Below the pieces are notes generated by a model. That model had not been told where the DNA came from, did no database searches, and worked only from the letters and a program-made list of their open reading frames with translations. A DNA stretch of 64,000 bases, taken from contig NZ_JAFMSX010000001.1 in assembly GCF_017916425.1 (NCBI RefSeq), forward strand, positions 1,054,001-1,118,000, read 5' to 3'. Position numbers and translations under genes: made by a program. The DNA is from Nocardioides sp. SYSU D00065. Lineage in GTDB: Bacteria > Actinomycetota > Actinomycetes > Propionibacteriales > Nocardioidaceae. This document shows, one piece after another, positions 32,970 through 39,697 of this stretch (its first letter is position 1; each line of letters starts with the position of its first letter).

Positions 32970-33667
32970 TCAACACGACGATCGCCAAGCTGGCCCTGCA
33001 GGCACTCCTGGGTCGCCGCCGCTTCTTCCTGTTGCTGGCCTTCCCGGTCCTGCTCGTCGCGCTGGTCGCGCTGGTCACCGCGCTCACCGACGGTGACGCC
33101 GCCTTCGACATCCTGCCCGGTCTGGGCTACCCGCTCGTGCTCCCGCTGGTGGCGATCCTCGCCGCGTCGTCGGTGCTCGGTCCCGAGGTCGACGACGGAT
33201 CGATCGTCTACCTGCTCTCCAAGCCGGTCAGCCGCTACGGCGTCGCGATCAGCAAGTGGCTCGTCGCCCTCGGCGCGACGCTGACCGCGGGCGCGCTGCC
33301 GATCCTCGTCGCCTCGCTCATCGCCGGCGACAGCGACCGGGCGGTCGGGATGTTCGTCGGCGCGATCGTCGCCGGCACGACGTACTCCGCGCTGTTCCTC
33401 GCCATCTCCGCCGTCACCCGCCACGCCGTCATCGCGTCGCTGATGTTCGTGCTGATCTGGGAGAGCCTGCTCGGCAACCTCTTCACCGGCGTCGCCTGGC
33501 TCAGCATCGGCCAGTGGGGCCTGCGGGTGGGCCACGAGATCTCCGACCGGCTGCCCGACCCGGCCAACCTGCCCTACGCCGTTCTCGCCGCCCTGGTGGT
33601 CACCCTCGGCGGCGTGTGGTTCGCCGGCGACCGGCTGCGGTCGTTCTCGCTGCGCGGCGAGGACTAG
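32966..33667 (+). CDS. ABC-2 type permease (second)
   Basis: 233 aa, start overlapping the previous stop (ATGA). It is a polytopic protein with about six membrane spans (FFLLLAFPVLLVALVALVTAL, YPLVLPLVAILAASSVLG, WLVALGATLTAGALPILVASLIAG, TTYSALFLAISAVT, YAVLAALVVTLGGVWFA). PEVDDGSIVYLLSKPVSR is the characteristic ABC-2 loop and parallels DLRHRSIVLYLARPLS in the first permease. The gene ends in a 4-base overlap with the convergent operon on the other strand. Confidence 0.87.
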   Translation: MINTTIAKLALQALLGRRRFFLLLAFPVLLVALVALVTALTDGDAAFDILPGLGYPLVLPLVAILAASSVLGPEVDDGSIVYLLSKPVSRYGVAISKWLVALGATLTAGALPILVASLIAGDSDRAVGMFVGAIVAGTTYSALFLAISAVTRHAVIASLMFVLIWESLLGNLFTGVAWLSIGQWGLRVGHEISDRLPDPANLPYAVLAALVVTLGGVWFAGDRLRSFSLRGED

Positions 33668-34056
33668 TCGGCCACGACCGCCCGGGCACGCCACAGCCGG
33701 CCGGCGGCCCACAGCAGGTAGACCGCCGGCACGCCCAGGAGGACCGCCCACAGCCAGCTCTCCTCGACCGCGCCGACCACGGCAGTGACGCCCGCCCACG
33801 CGGCGAGCAGCACCAGCGCCACCAGGCCCGGGGTCCGCGCGGCCCGGGAGCCGGGGTCGAGGGGGCGGGCGGCGACGACCGCGCCCAGCACCGAGACCAC
33901 CCCGAAGACGACGAAGGCCGCCGCCCACGCGCGCCCGAAGGCGCTGTCGGCCTCGAGGACGAGTCCCGTGCCCAGCGCGACGGCCAGCAGCCCCGCGCCG
34001 ACGCCGAACGCCGCCGAGACCTTCCCGATCCGGGGTCGCGCGCTCAGCTGAACCAC
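33664..34056 (-). CDS. Small four-span membrane protein, candidate immunity protein
   Basis: 130 aa from a GTG at 34056 that overlaps the stop of the upstream gene by 13 bases. Four hydrophobic helices fill almost the whole protein (SAAFGVGAGLLAVALGTGLVL, WAAAFVVFGVVSVLGAVVAA, LVALVLLAAWAGVTAVVGAV, WLWAVLLGVPAVYLLWAAG). No family was recognised. It is the last gene of a translationally coupled operon, directly behind the large glycine-zipper protein. Small membrane proteins in that position often give immunity to pore-forming or membrane-acting effectors, which is the hypothesis here. It could equally be an unrelated DUF protein. Confidence 0.65.
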   Translation of the reverse strand: MVQLSARPRIGKVSAAFGVGAGLLAVALGTGLVLEADSAFGRAWAAAFVVFGVVSVLGAVVAARPLDPGSRAARTPGLVALVLLAAWAGVTAVVGAVEESWLWAVLLGVPAVYLLWAAGRLWRARAVVAD

Positions 34057-35312
34057 CCGCCGATCGTCTCCCCGACGCTCGAGACGCCGTCGACGATGGC
34101 CTCTCCGGTGTCCTCGAGCGCGTCGACGCCCTCGTCCCAGGCCTTGCCCACGTCGGGGCCGTTCTCGAAGAGCGAGTCGATGGCGCCGTCGGCGAAGATC
34201 GCGACGCCGGCGCCGATGACCGTGCCGACGACCGCTCCGACAGCGGTCCCGACACCGGGCACGACCGAGCCGGCCGTGGCGCCGATGAGCGCCGCGGTGC
34301 CCACGCTGGCGCCGAAGCCGGCGGCCGCGCCGAGGCCGGCGGAGACTCCCTGCGAGACCGCGATCTGCTCGGTCGTCTCGCCCTCCTGCCAGTCGTTGTA
34401 GATCCCGATCCCGATCCCGAGCGGCCCGAGGATCTTGCCGGCGCGGCCGAGGTGGCGCAGTCCGCGCGAGTCGGCCGCCTCGTCGGCCCGGCGCAGCAGG
34501 TCCTCGGCCTGGTCGAGCTTGCCCTCGATCGCGAGCCGGTCGGCCTCGAGCCTGGCGTGGTCGATCGTCTCGAAGAAGAACCACTTGCGCTTCAGGTAGC
34601 GCTCGGGGTGGGCCTGCAGGTCGTCCATCGCCCGGTGTGCCTCGGCGACGAGGTCCTGGGCGGACTGCACGAGCCGGGACTGGTGCAAGGCGATGCTGAC
34701 GCCCATGGCGCCGGCGGCGACCTTGCCCACGATGTCGGTCACGGTGACCAGCCACGCGGCGTGGGTGCCGGGCTGGTAGTCGTTCTGCAGCTCCCGGCAG
34801 GCGGCGGCGTAGTAGCGGTCGATGCGGGCGGCCTCGCCCTCCGCGTCGTAGTAGGCCTGGAGCAGCGCCTGGTGGGCGTCGTACGCCGCCACGCGGCGGT
34901 TGTGGTCCTCGACCTCCTGCGGAGTGCCCACGAAGTCCGAGGGCGGCCGCGCCGGTCCGGCGCCGGGGTGCTCCACGACGAACCCGGAGACCGTCAGCCC
35001 CGCGCCGCGCGCCGCCGTACGGACGTCGGCCATCTGCTCCTGGGAGCGGCGCAGCTTCTCCGCGAAGTCGTCGAGGTCGCCGGCCATCTTCTTGGTCGCG
35101 CCGGCCAGGTCGTCGATCTTGTCGCGCGCCCGGCCGGCCATGTCCGCGAACTCCTCGCCGGCCACCGAGCGCCACGACGACTCGGCGTTGCGGCGCGAGT
35201 CGTTGGCTGCGTCGCCGGCGGCGGTCAGCTTCGGCTCGAGGCTGCCTCGCAGCCACGTGGCGGCACCCTCGATGCTGCTCGGCGAGCCCTGGATCTCGGT
35301 GTCGATGCTCAC
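34044..35312 (-). CDS. Putative type VII secretion substrate with C-terminal glycine-zipper membrane region
   Basis: 422 aa from a GTG at 35312, coupled to the upstream gene (GTGA). The N-terminal 110 or so residues are helical and WXG100/T7SS-signal-like (ESSWRSVAGEEF, then DKIDDLAGATKKMAGDLDDFAEKLRRSQEQM). A helical middle follows (about 130-290). Residues 310-395 hold glycine/alanine-rich hydrophobic helices (GAAAGFGASVGTAALIGATA, GVGTAVGAVVGTVIGAGVAI) resembling bacteriocin-type glycine zippers. There is no signal peptide. I infer a large T7SS-exported protein that could insert in membranes. The gene behind it encodes a small membrane protein. No ESX ATPase or core component is in the window, so secretion is unproven. 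Confidence 0.65.
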   Translation of the reverse strand: MSIDTEIQGSPSSIEGAATWLRGSLEPKLTAAGDAANDSRRNAESSWRSVAGEEFADMAGRARDKIDDLAGATKKMAGDLDDFAEKLRRSQEQMADVRTAARGAGLTVSGFVVEHPGAGPARPPSDFVGTPQEVEDHNRRVAAYDAHQALLQAYYDAEGEAARIDRYYAAACRELQNDYQPGTHAAWLVTVTDIVGKVAAGAMGVSIALHQSRLVQSAQDLVAEAHRAMDDLQAHPERYLKRKWFFFETIDHARLEADRLAIEGKLDQAEDLLRRADEAADSRGLRHLGRAGKILGPLGIGIGIYNDWQEGETTEQIAVSQGVSAGLGAAAGFGASVGTAALIGATAGSVVPGVGTAVGAVVGTVIGAGVAIFADGAIDSLFENGPDVGKAWDEGVDALEDTGEAIVDGVSSVGETIGGWFS

Positions 35313-35605
35313 TGCTGCATCACTCGCCGGATCTGCTCCATGCCGGCCGAGGAGTCGGCGTCGGCGCGCTGGTAGTAGCTGCGGGCCAGGCGGACGGACT
35401 CCGCCGAGCCGCTCAGCGCCGTGGAGGCGTTGCCGGCGCTGCTGACGACCTGGCTGAGCATGCTCGCGATCACGGCCGTCATGGGACCGGCGTCGACACC
35501 GCGCGGCACGCTGCCGGCGAGCCCCTCGATGCCGTCCGCCGCGCCGTCGAGGTCGCTCGCGATGGTGTCGAGGACTCCGAGGTCGACGTCGATGCCGCCG
35601 CTCAC
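35309..35605 (-). CDS. WXG100/EspC-like small helical protein
   Basis: 98 aa from a GTG at 35605, overlapping both neighbours by 4 bases. It is all-helical with no cysteine and no signal peptide (VLDTIASDLDGAADGIEGLAG, MLSQVVSSAGNASTALSGSAE, LARSYYQRADADSSAGMEQI). The pattern fits the ESX-1 EspC-like/DUF2580 families, which are small T7SS partners of larger substrates. It lacks a clear central WxG, so it is placed by size, helicity and context rather than by the motif itself. It may pair with the next gene product as a secretion heterodimer. Confidence 0.65.
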   Translation of the reverse strand: MSGGIDVDLGVLDTIASDLDGAADGIEGLAGSVPRGVDAGPMTAVIASMLSQVVSSAGNASTALSGSAESVRLARSYYQRADADSSAGMEQIRRVMQQ

Positions 35606-35952
35606 GCCGTCTCCTCGGCATCGTCGCGCAGACCGGGATCGACATCGAGGAAGAGCAAGTCGTACGGCGTCTGGTCGTGGATCCGCTGGAGCGCCGCCAC
35701 GTCGCACAGCAGCCACGGCGCGTCCGGCAGGTACCAGGTGTGGAGGCGGTCGATCGCGGAGTACGCGTAGAGGGCGGTCCGTCCGTCCTCCACCCGGTGC
35801 AGGAGCACCCGCCGGGAGGCGACGTCGGCCTCGTCGGTGGTCGGGACGTACACCACGGGCGGCAGCTGCGGACGCTGCCGCTCGCTCGTCGGGGGAGGTG
35901 CCGTCTGGGGGGTGGTCACGGAAGCAGTCACTCCTCGGGATCGTGTCGTCAC
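35602..35952 (-). CDS. Small acidic protein of unknown function (SAV_915-like)
   Basis: 116 aa. The GTG at 35952 overlaps the upstream stop (GTGA), like every junction in this operon. A GTG at 35919 with GAGGAG 11 bases upstream is a possible alternative. Residues 30-110 look like a compact alpha/beta domain (VVYVPTTDEADVASRRVLLHR, YAYSAIDRLHTWYLP, CDVAALQRI, YDLLFLDVDPGLRDD), like the small SAV_915/SseB-type proteins seen near T7SS genes in actinomycetes. No catalytic residues were recognised. Operon position suggests a chaperone or accessory role. Confidence 0.6.
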   Translation of the reverse strand: MTTRSRGVTASVTTPQTAPPPTSERQRPQLPPVVYVPTTDEADVASRRVLLHRVEDGRTALYAYSAIDRLHTWYLPDAPWLLCDVAALQRIHDQTPYDLLFLDVDPGLRDDAEETA

Positions 35953-36731
35953 GGTGCTCGGTGGTTCCTTTCCCGCCTGCGCCCGGACGAAACCGGGGGC
36001 GCCGAGCCGGACCCGTCGAGCTCACCGGCCAGCCAGGCGGCGAGGTCGTCGGCGCGGTGCCCCAGGTCGGAGCAGTCCAGCACGAGGGTGCGCCGGTCGG
36101 CGACGGCGGAGCGCCACGGACGAGGGCACAGCTCCCAGGCCGCGTCCCGGTCCAGGTCCACGACCAGGCGGCGCGCGCGCGATCGGACGCTCGCGACGTC
36201 GGCGCGTGCGGACCGGGCCCGGCCGGCGGGGAAGTCGAGGACGAGCTCGTCGTCGGTGAGCCAGAGCGCGGGGCGGCGGCGGCGGCCGACCAGCACGAGG
36301 ACGACCCGGACGAGGAACCACAGCCCGACCACGCCGGGGACGGTGGCGACGAGGCCCCAGTCGGCCCCCGCCCCGACGCCGGCGCCGAGCAGGGCGATGC
36401 CCACCGCGGCCAGCCCGGCGTCGAGCGCCACGGTGTGCCACCAGGGCGCCGCCCAGCTGCGGGCGACCACCGCCCGCTTCTGGTCGACCACGCCCTCGGT
36501 GAGGGTCGGCAGCTGCCTGGTCGCCGCCACCACGCCCGCCAGCACGAGCGTGGCGGCCACGGCGTACGCGGTGTAGGCGACGAGCAGCAGGAGCCCGACG
36601 GGGTCCCGACCGGTCATCGCCGCGGCGCCCAGCGCGGCGAGCAGCGTGCCGCCGCCGGCGAGCGCCAGGTCGGCCGCCACCTCGCCCCACTTCTGCCGTC
36701 CGGCGAACCGGACAGCGGGCGGCGGGCTCAT
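35949..36731 (-). CDS. Membrane protein with PH-like domain, first gene of the T7SS-like operon
   Basis: 260 aa from the ATG at 36731. It has four membrane segments arranged as two hairpins (LALAGGGTLLAALGAAAM, LLLLVAYTAYAVAATLVLAGVV, ALDAGLAAVGIALLGAGVG, LVATVPGVVGLWFLVRVVLVL). A C-terminal soluble domain of about 90 residues (WLTDDELVLDF, VASVRSRARRLVVDLDRDAAWEL, LVLDC) resembles the YcxB/PH-like domains of bacterial membrane proteins. It is coupled by GTGA to the next gene. It may help target or anchor the operon products. The function is unknown. Confidence 0.65.
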   Translation of the reverse strand: MSPPPAVRFAGRQKWGEVAADLALAGGGTLLAALGAAAMTGRDPVGLLLLVAYTAYAVAATLVLAGVVAATRQLPTLTEGVVDQKRAVVARSWAAPWWHTVALDAGLAAVGIALLGAGVGAGADWGLVATVPGVVGLWFLVRVVLVLVGRRRRPALWLTDDELVLDFPAGRARSARADVASVRSRARRLVVDLDRDAAWELCPRPWRSAVADRRTLVLDCSDLGHRADDLAAWLAGELDGSGSAPPVSSGRRRERNHRAP

Positions 36732-36760
36732 GTCGCGATTCTAGGAGTCCACCGGAGCAC

Positions 36761-36766
36761 TACGCT
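36761..36766 (+). promoter_or_regulatory. -10 box of the DNA ligase gene (leaderless)
   Basis: TACGCT ends 7 bases before the GTG at 36774 and no Shine-Dalgarno is present. The divergent T7SS-like operon starts at 36731, so both promoters lie in about 40 bases. Confidence 0.5.
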
Positions 36767-36773
36767 CGGGGTC

Positions 36774-37895
36774 GTGGACCTCCCCGTGATGCCGCCCCTC
36801 CTGCCGATGCTCGCCAAGAGCGTCAGCGGGGTGCCGGACCCGGTCAAGCACGGCGGCCTGAGCTTCGAGCCCAAGTGGGACGGCTTCCGCTGCCTGGTCT
36901 TCAAGGACGGCGACGAGGTCGAGCTGGCCAGCCGCAACACCAAGCCGCTCACCCGCTACTTCCCCGAGGTGGTCGAGGCCTGTCGTCGCCAGCTGCCCGA
37001 CCGGGTGGTCCTGGACGGCGAGATCTTCGTCGGCCTCCGCGGGTCCGCGGGATGGCGGCTGGAGTTCGAGACCCTCCAGGAGCGCATCCACCCGGCCGCG
37101 AGCCGCGTCGACAAGCTGTCCGTCGAGACGCCCGCGGGGTTCGTCGCCTTCGACCTGCTCGCCCTCGGCGACGAGTCCCTCCTCGGGCGCCCCTTCGCCG
37201 AGCGCCGCGCCGCGCTGGTGGCCGCGCTGGGACACCTCGACGGCAGCGGCCCCTGCTTCCTCACCCGCACGACCGAGGACGCCGCCGAGGCCGAGCGGTG
37301 GTTCGAGGAGTTCGAGGGCGCCGGCCTGGACGGCGTCGTCGCCAAGCCCCTGGGGGCGGCGTACGAGCCCAACAAGCGCACGATGCTCAAGATCAAGCAC
37401 GAGCGCACCGCCGACGTCGTGCTCGCCGGCTACCGCGAGCACAAGACCTCGACCCCTGAGGAGCCGCTGATCGGCTCGCTGCTGCTCGGGCTGTACGACG
37501 ACGCCGGCGAGCTGCAGCACATCGGCGTCTCGGCCAGCTTCACCGCGAAGCGGCGTGCGGAGCTGTGGCGCGAGCTCCAGCCGCTGGTCTGCGACATCGC
37601 CGACCACCCGTGGGGCCGCTGGAACGAGCTCCTCACCGCCAACCCCGACCGGGTCCCGGGCACCCAGAGCCGCTGGAGCGCCGGAAAGGACCTCGGCTTC
37701 ACCGCGCTGCGGCCAGAGCGGGTGCTGGAGGTCAAGTACGACCACATGGAGGGCCGCCGGTTCCGGCACACCGCGCACTTCAAGCGGTGGCGCACCGACC
37801 GCGACCCGGAGACCTGCCGCTACGACCAGCTCGACGAGCCGGCGGGCTACGACCTCACTAGAATCCTCAGCACCGACCCCGGAGGCGAGTCATGA
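36774..37895 (+). CDS. ligC: ATP-dependent DNA ligase (LigC-like)
   Basis: 373 aa. The catalytic lysine is in EPKWDGFR (Lys34). Other nucleotidyl-transferase motifs follow: SRNTKPLTRYFPE, LDGEIFV, FDLLAL, GLDGVVAKPL and MLKIKHERTADVVLAGY. The last 140 residues are the OB-fold domain. Size and composition match mycobacterial LigC (Rv3731) rather than the multidomain LigD. It probably seals nicks in base-excision or end-joining repair together with the primase-like gene at 42682. The GTG at 36774 is preferred because of the -10 box. An internal ATG at 36789 is possible. Confidence 0.92.
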   Translation: MDLPVMPPLLPMLAKSVSGVPDPVKHGGLSFEPKWDGFRCLVFKDGDEVELASRNTKPLTRYFPEVVEACRRQLPDRVVLDGEIFVGLRGSAGWRLEFETLQERIHPAASRVDKLSVETPAGFVAFDLLALGDESLLGRPFAERRAALVAALGHLDGSGPCFLTRTTEDAAEAERWFEEFEGAGLDGVVAKPLGAAYEPNKRTMLKIKHERTADVVLAGYREHKTSTPEEPLIGSLLLGLYDDAGELQHIGVSASFTAKRRAELWRELQPLVCDIADHPWGRWNELLTANPDRVPGTQSRWSAGKDLGFTALRPERVLEVKYDHMEGRRFRHTAHFKRWRTDRDPETCRYDQLDEPAGYDLTRILSTDPGGES

Positions 37896-38482
37896 CCGAG
37901 CACAGCGATCCCGTTCGCGCGAACGACAGCATCCACGACGGCCAGGGCACCTACGACGTGGTGCTGCTGGTCGAGCAGGCGCTCACCGCAGCCGACGCCC
38001 AGCAGGTGCGCTCCCTGCACGCCGAGATCGAGGATCGGGTGGTCTACCACGTCCTGCTGCCGCTCGAGGACGCCGCGGCCCGGATCGAGGCGTCCCTCGG
38101 CACGCTCGGCGCCGGCGACCTGATGGCCGCCCCGGCGCTGGCGATGAACGACGTCGACATCGAGGCGCTGCGGCGCGAGTGCCGGGAGAGCTCGTCGTCG
38201 GACCTGCAGAAGACGCTCGCCGCGCTGGCCGCCGCCGGCGGCGAGGCGACCGGCAAGGTGACCTCCGAGCCCCCGGTCGACGCCCTGGCCGCGCTCGTCA
38301 CGGCGGTCGACGCCCGCGAGGCGATCATCCTGACCCGCCCGCACGTGGTGGCGGAGTTCTTCCACGTCGACTGGACCTCGCGCGCGCGCCGCCGGCTCGG
38401 CGTGCCGGTGCTGCACCTGATCGAGCACGAGACGTTCGCCGAGCAGGCCTCCGGCTCCGGCGAGGGCGTCAGCGGCGTCTGA
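37892..38482 (+). CDS. Conserved hypothetical protein (UspA-like alpha/beta fold possible)
   Basis: 196 aa. The ATG overlaps the ligase stop (ATGA), so the two are coupled. YDVVLLVEQALTAADAQQV, VVYHVLLPLED, REAIILTRPHVVAEFFHVDW and GVPVLHLIEHE alternate strands and helices in a way that recalls universal-stress-type or similar nucleotide-binding folds, but the ATP-binding GxxG motif is not evident. There is no signal peptide or membrane span. Coupling to ligC hints at a repair- or stress-related role. I do not recognise the family with certainty. Confidence 0.6.
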   Translation: MTEHSDPVRANDSIHDGQGTYDVVLLVEQALTAADAQQVRSLHAEIEDRVVYHVLLPLEDAAARIEASLGTLGAGDLMAAPALAMNDVDIEALRRECRESSSSDLQKTLAALAAAGGEATGKVTSEPPVDALAALVTAVDAREAIILTRPHVVAEFFHVDWTSRARRRLGVPVLHLIEHETFAEQASGSGEGVSGV

Positions 38483-38520
38483 GGCCCTGGTCCTGCGGTG
38501 GCCTCAGCCGCGAGCCGGCG

Positions 38521-39609
38521 TCACCCGCGCGGGGAGCGCACCCGGCGTACGACGGCGCGGCGCAGGATCGCGGCGGCCTCCCGACCACCGACCGCCGGCG
38601 CCTCGGCACGGCGCGCCTGCTCCAGCTCGCGCCGCAGCTGCTGCACCGTCGCCCGCTGCGCCTCCCGCGCCTCGCGCGCGGCCAGCGTCGACTCGGCCTT
38701 GGTGTGGTCGAAGGTGAGCGCCACGGCGTCGGCGTAGCGGGCGTTGTAGTCCTCGTGGATCCGGTCGAGCGCCGCCAGCGTCGCGGGGTCGTGCGGCGTC
38801 GCGATCAGCACGCCGAGGAGCTGCCACACCTCCTCGGCCATCTCCCGCAGCCACCCGGGCGTGCGTACGTCGTCCCAGGTCAGCTGCGACTTGCGCATCG
38901 ACGGCTCGATGAAGTCGTCGACGGCGTGGTGCTCGCGCGAGGTGAGGTCGGCGGCGAGGTCGAGCCCGAGCTGCTCCTGCACCGGCGTGAGCGCCGCGCG
39001 CCAGTCGGCGAGGAGGTCGACGTAGCGCACGAAGGACCGCTTCGCGCCCCGTCCGGCCTTCTCGGTGAGCAGGGCCGCGTGCACCCAGCCGGCGACGTTG
39101 GAGGTCTCCTTGGTCAGCCGCAGGTCGTCGGACTGGCTCGAGAGGTAGGCGATGTCGCGGGAGCCGACGACCTCGGCCGGGTGGCGCAGCGCGGTCAACC
39201 ACCGCAGGTCGGCGCCGAGCTCGCCGGCCACCTCCGCCCACACGCGGGCGAACCAGAACGCGTGCGGGTCCTTGACGACCACCTGGTCGGCGTCGAGCTG
39301 CCCGGCCAGCCACTCGCGCAGCTCGGCGGCGGGCAGGCCCTCCGCGACGTAGCGGGCGACGATGTCGACCGCCGCCGGGCGGCTGTCGATGTTGAACAGC
39401 GCCAGCTCGCGCAGGTGGCGCTTGTGGAAGTCGATGACCCACTGCGGCTCGTAGAAGCCGCGCGGGTTGGTCTCCGACGCCTCGACCTCGGGCTGCGGCA
39501 CGTGCAGCCCGAGCCGCTTGAGCGTGCCGGCGAGGGAGCTGGTGCCGCTGCGGCCGGATCCGGAGACCAGCACCAGCGGGGTGCCCGGCTGCGAGGGGGA
39601 CGTCGGCAT
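38521..39609 (-). CDS. Sulfotransferase-family protein
   Basis: 362 aa from the ATG at 39609. A TAGGGT box on the minus strand ends 7 bases upstream, so the mRNA is probably leaderless. VLVSGSGRSGTSSLAGTL is the PAPS 5'-phosphosulfate-binding P loop. LTALRHPAEVVGSR and FVRYVDLLADWRAAL match later sulfotransferase motifs (3'-phosphate binding). The last 50 residues are a charged coiled coil (LAAREAREAQRATVQQLRRE). It is divergent from the GT4-Stealth gene and they share 88 bases of control region, so it may sulfate the glycan made by that enzyme. Acceptor unknown. Confidence 0.85.
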   Translation of the reverse strand: MPTSPSQPGTPLVLVSGSGRSGTSSLAGTLKRLGLHVPQPEVEASETNPRGFYEPQWVIDFHKRHLRELALFNIDSRPAAVDIVARYVAEGLPAAELREWLAGQLDADQVVVKDPHAFWFARVWAEVAGELGADLRWLTALRHPAEVVGSRDIAYLSSQSDDLRLTKETSNVAGWVHAALLTEKAGRGAKRSFVRYVDLLADWRAALTPVQEQLGLDLAADLTSREHHAVDDFIEPSMRKSQLTWDDVRTPGWLREMAEEVWQLLGVLIATPHDPATLAALDRIHEDYNARYADAVALTFDHTKAESTLAAREAREAQRATVQQLRRELEQARRAEAPAVGGREAAAILRRAVVRRVRSPRG

Positions 39610-39697
39610 GCGGGTCACCCTATCGGCCGGGGCCGGGCCTCTAGGATCGTGCCGACCCGATCGGCGGACCCCGCTCCCGGACAGGATCGAGACACAC
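39610..39697. promoter_or_regulatory. Divergent promoters for sulfotransferase and GT4-Stealth genes
   Basis: On the minus strand TAGGGT (39617-39622) serves the sulfotransferase gene. On the plus strand TAGGAT (39642-39647) is a -10 candidate for the GT4-Stealth gene. It would give a leader of about 44 bases with AGGA upstream of the GTG at 39698. The close spacing suggests co-regulation. Confidence 0.5.
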
